NCBI GenBank assembly: GCA_903813345.2
Contig: CAIIXF020000012.1
Span: 16,238,020 to 16,302,019 of the forward strand
From: Owenia fusiformis
Taxonomy: Eukaryota > Annelida > Polychaeta > Sabellida > Oweniidae
Reading direction: 5' to 3'
Length of the DNA stretch: 64,000 bases
Made by a program: the position numbers and the translations under genes. The first letter of the stretch is position 1, and each line of letters begins with the position of its first letter. Shown here piece after piece: positions 59,601 to 64,000 of the stretch. The notes beneath the pieces are model-generated. The model searched no databases. It was not told the DNA's origin and saw only the letters and a list, made by a program, of their open reading frames with translations.

Positions 59601-62600
59601 TGCATCTATCTTTGGTGTCTCACACTTGCCCGTGTGGCATTTAATAAACATCTTGCCATTCAGAGTTTTACATACTGATAGGGCTTCAGAGTTCCTAATG
59701 AGGAAGTTATTCCAAGTAAAGTCAGTTGCAACACTGCTATACTGTAGACGTTTCTTGACAAGCTTTTTCAAATTTTTTGTAGCATCAACTTTTTCCTTTG
59801 GGCTCAGACCTGAAAGAAGCATGTAGTCATCTTTTAGTGCTACTGCCAACAAACGGATCTTTTCACACATTTCCATTTCAATCTTAAGTACTTCTTCAGG
59901 CATCTGTCTGCATTGATTGACATCTTCATCATCAAGTTCAGATCCATTCCTGAATTTATGAACAAGCCCATACAAATCTCCTATCTTTAGACTTTTGAAG
60001 AGTTTAACAGGGCAGAATATCTCAGGATGTTTATCAAGTACTTCTCTAAGTAATTTTTTTGCACTTGTTTTGTCAATATCGGCCAAAGTGTTACCCCGCA
60101 TATCCTTGAAGATGTCACCGAAACTCATGTATTCTTCTTTATTCGACTTGAGGCACTTAATACAGGCTTTAATGAGATTTTCATCAGGGGGTTCAGTTTC
60201 ATCATAATATCTCTCAACTATGACATCATCGTTTATGTTTGCATCATTTGTGGTGCCTACTAAAACTCTATCTGGATCAGGCCCAAGGGTAAGAATCCAA
60301 TCTTCAAGGTTAAAACTTTTCTCCACAGTCCATATGTGTTGGTTTTCTTCAATGAATTGTTCCATGGTTATTTCAATCTCAGTCAGAATATTATTTAGTT
60401 GAGAATTTTCCATGATTTCATCAACTTTCACCTTTGTAGCTTTCTGTATTGATGTGCAGATATCCTTTCTCAGCTCAATAACAGCAAAGTTAAATTGCCA
60501 AGGTAAGTTCTGACATTCAGCATCAACACTCAAAGGGGGATGCAAAACACTCAACTCTGGATGACCTTCCTCAAGTTCACAGTCGAGATCATCTTCATAA
60601 CAAGTCAAGAAAACTGACCAGTCAATTTTATCTCCATTCAGAATTTCTGCAGTTTCTACTAAGACTGCCATCCTTTCTTCCTTCAGAATCACCTCCAGGA
60701 AGCTGTTTGTTCCCTTGTTCACGAGGATATGCTGAATCATTAGCTGCATCTCATCCTCAATGGAAATCAGCTTCTGTTTGGCCTTTACTTGAAGCATAAT
60801 GCCCTCATGAGATTTTGTGATGTTGTATTCATGTTGGAACAACTTCATGTAGTCCCTCCATGAGAACTGCCATTCAACCTGCAGTTGCTGCATCCCATGA
60901 CTCAAACCTTTGTCTTTTTGTATAACAGACATGGCTGCCGTGCCATTGTTTTGAATAAACATGTCAACCCGTTGTTTGAAGTCCTCTACATCCATTCTGA
61001 ATACACGTTCATCAGCATCAGTATCTGAAGTACTTGTATCAGATTCATCATCATCATCTGCTAACTCAGCAAGTGCATCCAACTTCTCTTTGGTGACTTT
61101 GCCACTCTGAAGCTTCAGTTCTCTCTCGACTGTTGCATCATCTAGTAAGTCCATTCTGTAGGGATGCAAGAAATTGAACCCTCTAGGATTATCATTTTGT
61201 GAGTCATCCATAGCATTGCTTTCATCTATTTCTAGTTCATTGTTCTCTGAACTATCTCTGAAGCCATCTATGACAATGGTCGTCCCTTTTTTCTTTTTCC
61301 CACTTTTAGTTTTGACATTGTTTGCCTCATTTGTGGAACTGTCCTCATCATCTAAAGTGTTGTTGTTACCTTGACTGCACTCAGCTCCCTTAGGTTGACT
61401 AGAAGTTGCAGCTTGACTAGCACTTGGTTTCTTTGCTTCCCTCAGAAGTTTGTGCAGTATAATACAAGCTTTGTTGCCTGGTATGATCTCATCAGAGATA
61501 CTCCAATCCACCCTATACACCTTATTCACCTCAGCTCTGAGATCATTAATCAATGATAACAGTTTCATCGTCAGAGGAAACTCTTCAGTGAATTTGAATT
61601 CATACCTGAAGGTAGTCACAGAGGTGATCCTCCTGTTAAGGGAATCAATATTGAACTTCATCCCATGGAAGTCAGGTTGAAAAGCAAGGATGAAGACAAT
61701 CGCTATGAGGTTGTTGGAGTCATTAGGGAAGACAGATAAACCATCTACCCAAGCACGTTTACTTCCACAGGCTACATAATTGTACACCACCCCAAGGTAG
61801 TTCTTCTCTTCAGTGTCACATGCAAATCCAATCGGATCCTTCCAGCTTGGCACAGCCTTAAATCCAGAATCTCTGGTCCTCAGACCCTTTCCTCCCGCAC
61901 TCAATAGGTTCCACTTCAGTTGGTATGGTGATTCAGGTTTAGACAGGATCACTACGTCCTCTGGTATATTGAACCTTTTCTTAGTATGCTCACTTATCTG
62001 GATAGAAAATGTATTCTTATCCTCACTAAATTTGAACAGCATGTGCGCTTCACTAGGGATATCATTTTGAATTACCTTTTTCTTTTGTTGTGTCCTCTTA
62101 CTTGGTATAACATAAGTGGTTGGTTCCTTGTTTTGTGGAATGCTTTTTCCATGTTCAACAACAATACAATTGCCTTCTGCAACAGCTACATTTGTAGCAC
62201 GTGTAATCCCACAAATAACTGTTTTTATGACTTCACTTGGACTTTCAATGAACCAATCTGGTACATCTTTCATAACAACAGTTGTTTTGGAGTCACATCC
62301 ACTTTTATTGACCTTTTCCTTAAGGTGCTTTCTTTTCTTTTCATCCTTACTGCTTAATCCCTTGACAGACCCCATCACATAAGCTGGATTAAGAGCAGCC
62401 GCTAATGCTGCATTCAAAATACAGATGTCCTCGCAGAACAGCATGTCAAAGGTCAAAGGGTTTTCATCTACATGGTGCCATCTTTTATCTGTATCCTCTG
62501 GCTCCAAAATCCTACCATGTTTGTTCCACTTTTTACCATGTGCCTGGCTTTGCTGAAATAGAATGAGCTTTCGCCTCATGTCAGAATGTGGGGACAACAT

Positions 62601-64000
62601 GGTCTTAACATTCTTTGTGAGATCTTTGACCAGATTCTCAAAGACATTCAACCTCGATTGACTGACAGCATTTTCATGACAAAATTTCTTTTTCACATCA
62701 AGAACCGACCACCTTACTCTACCTCTTGCTTCACTGGCAAGATCAGCTACTGACACCATTTTGTATTTTACAAACCTCAACCATTGCACATATAGATTGC
62801 GAAACATGATTGGTATACTGTAATTACCATCGTCCCAGTGAGATCGGGCATGGGTGCTACGATTCAGTGATTCTACAAATTTAGAGTCAATTTTTTGCAC
62901 CTTTTTTGTTGGCATGTTGAACGGATCCTTGCACTGCAGGGCAGCTGCCATGATTATGGTATCACAGGGGCATCCGAAGAGGACGCCATATAGGATAAGC
63001 CTGCACAGGACAATGTCTACAGGAATCCTCATACACACATTGCCCAGAAGGGTGACGTGGGAATTCTCGTCATTCTCTGCAAATAGAGGAAATATGAGAT
63101 TGTTTAAAAAGGCAATTCTGAATAAAATGGACTTAGTAACTGTACTAGTTACTGCAATTCACAGATTTAATTAACTGATTACATGTAATTCTTTAATTAC
63201 TATACTTGCTAAAGATTATCTAGAATGTCCCGAGTCTAAAATTGACCTTTCACTGCCTTCTTGTGATACATGATAAATATCTCAGAACAATTAGAAAGTT
63301 GTATTCAACCTTAATCATTTCTGGTAGGCTTAATCCTTTATAACTGTTTCTGGTAAACTTAATGATTTTTTTTATTCTTTGTTCGTCAAAATATGACAAT
63401 AGAACTTTCAGTGTGTAAGTATTAAATATGCTTGCTTTTTCCATTCAATTCCAGAATTAGAGAACATAACTTTTTCACATATGTCTTACCTTCAAGTGCT
63501 CCTACATCATGTAGCATCTGTACTGCACTCTTGATGCTGTGTACTGGAGGAGGTTCAACAGATTTTAACAGGATCTCTGTAGGCGAAGCTCCTGGCAATA
63601 TCTTGTTCCCTAAATTTAAATGATCTAGGTTTCAAGTAAAGCTATTGGCAAAAATGGATAAAACTAAGACCAGCCATATTGTTCGTTAAGAAGTGAGTCT
63701 CCTGGCAAAATCTGACTTCTGGATAAGATAATCATTTATATTAGCTATTGTAGAAACTATGATGACCACGAGGGCATAGCTGAATCTTTTTCCTTTGGTA
63801 AAGTTATTATTATCTGTTTAATGCAGCTGAATACTCATCTAAATTATCTAATTTTGGCATCATAATTTATTAATAATGTAACAAGAAAGCAAGGAATTCC
63901 TCTCAAGTGGAAATGTCTTGAATCTCAGTTAACAACACTTCTCACAAAACATACCGATGAATTTGATCTCCAGAACAAGCTTATCAAGCGGGGCAATCTG
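53616..64000 (-). CDS. DEAH-box RNA helicase with giant terminal exon of repeated winged-helix-like modules (5' end missing)
   Basis: Three exons with matched phases (minus): at least 63955-64000, 63490-63609, and 53616-63076 (9,461 bp, 3,152 residues to TAA). The first two read IAPLDKLVLEIKFIGNKILP and VEPPPVHSIKSAVQMLHDVG, then ENDENSHVTLLG, the end of the helicase core and HA2 start of DEAH/RHA enzymes; IPVDIVLCRLILYGVLFGC and IIMAAALQCKDPF continue HA2. The motor motifs lie right of the window. Numbering from 63038, residues 200-520 are unassigned, 540-680 are acidic/basic linker, 680-1326 hold about seven degenerate winged-helix-like modules, 1492-2157 five clearer ones (FKPKSFIESYPNVF type), 2356-2943 four copies of a second repeat, and 2975-3138 two final modules. 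No stop or frameshift interrupts it. The helicase assignment is firm; the LOTUS-like label is inference. It may act on RNA in germ granules or defence, which is speculation. Confidence 0.85.
54210..55973 (-). other. Second repeat type, four copies of about 70 residues
   Basis: At residues about 2356-2428, 2484-2554, 2590-2660 and 2872-2943: I-x-G-[VI]-D start, a helix like IKKTMGDVMTDMRKQ, then KVLKDKRMEALFPGK and a last helix ending ELGLMD. Between the third and fourth copies lies a FSWKDFLERHSHIF-type winged-helix-like module that also precedes the first copy (FSWSDFLVRHLHIF). Predicted all-helical; family unknown to me. Confidence 0.7.
56568..58565 (-). other. Five-module repeat block within the helicase exon
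   Basis: Residues about 1492-2157 (numbered from 63038) contain five modules of about 75 residues separated by Lys/Ser-rich linkers. Shared pattern: a helix like IEQQLCNLIHGALK, a hydrophobic turn ending LKKKR, the strongest motif PFKPKSFIESYPNVF, then a short V-x-L strand pair. This order resembles LOTUS/OST-HTH winged helices. The clearer conservation suggests more recent duplication than in the block at 59061-61001. Confidence 0.7.
59061..61001 (-). other. Older, diverged module block within the helicase exon
   Basis: Residues about 680-1326 hold about seven modules with weaker similarity; two alternating endings recur, KKLLREVLDKHPEIFCP/KQVLEAVLKRHPDIFSP and FTWNNFLIRNSEALSV/FTWHSFFSRHRDAFCQ, suggesting duplication of a two-module unit. 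Confidence 0.6.

Noticed and set aside
54967-62382. Many plus-strand ORFs of 60-226 codons
   Set aside because: They are antisense shadows of the 9.46-kb helicase exon, Ser/Leu/Phe-rich as expected from its reverse complement.

Overview
This is AT-rich animal nuclear DNA. Genes have GT-AG introns and small exons, and introns and spacers are filled with short transposon remnants, minisatellites and hairpin elements. Gene content (a PRODH2-like gene, ROGDI, ZMAT5, UQCR10, a DxD glycosyltransferase, a DEAH-box helicase) and (GTCC)n-bearing elements suggest a marine invertebrate, perhaps a lophotrochozoan such as a mollusc or brachiopod. The taxon is an inference; no marker fixes it.

Layout. 2.6-10.5 kb (minus): seven exons of a proline/hydroxyproline dehydrogenase whose C-terminal exons appear to lie off the left edge. 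10.85-34.2 kb (plus): a complete 11-exon ROGDI gene, head-to-head with the dehydrogenase across 328 bp. ROGDI intron 2 (12.8 kb) hosts a nested two-exon glycosyltransferase-like gene (18.66-20.60 kb) on the same strand. 34.2-39.9 kb: spacer dominated by a 37-bp minisatellite interrupted by a transposable element. 39.9-41.9 kb (minus): a complete four-exon ZMAT5. 43.65-46.16 kb (plus): a complete two-exon UQCR10, divergent from ZMAT5 as in human 22q12. 46.2-53.6 kb: spacer with several large inverted repeats. 53.6-64.0 kb (minus): 3' part of a DEAH-box RNA helicase gene with two ordinary exons and a 9.46-kb terminal exon encoding 3,152 residues.

The most unusual object is that terminal exon. 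After the helicase HA2 region it encodes an array of about 14 degenerate winged-helix-like (LOTUS/OST-HTH-like, by my reading) modules and, near the C terminus, four copies of a second roughly 70-residue repeat. I do not recognise this architecture.

The repeat landscape also has internal logic. One hAT-like MITE family has a perfect 8-bp target duplication inside a minisatellite, and its second copy has an apparent empty-site counterpart in a neighbouring direct repeat. Four elements share a terminal hairpin next to a GTCC-type tract. Several long foldbacks are present. A 30-bp minisatellite in the UQCR10 intron repeats a 3' splice-site-like sequence up to the real acceptor. Housekeeping genes are assigned from exon-by-exon reading with phases checked; repeat boundaries are approximate unless a target duplication is stated.
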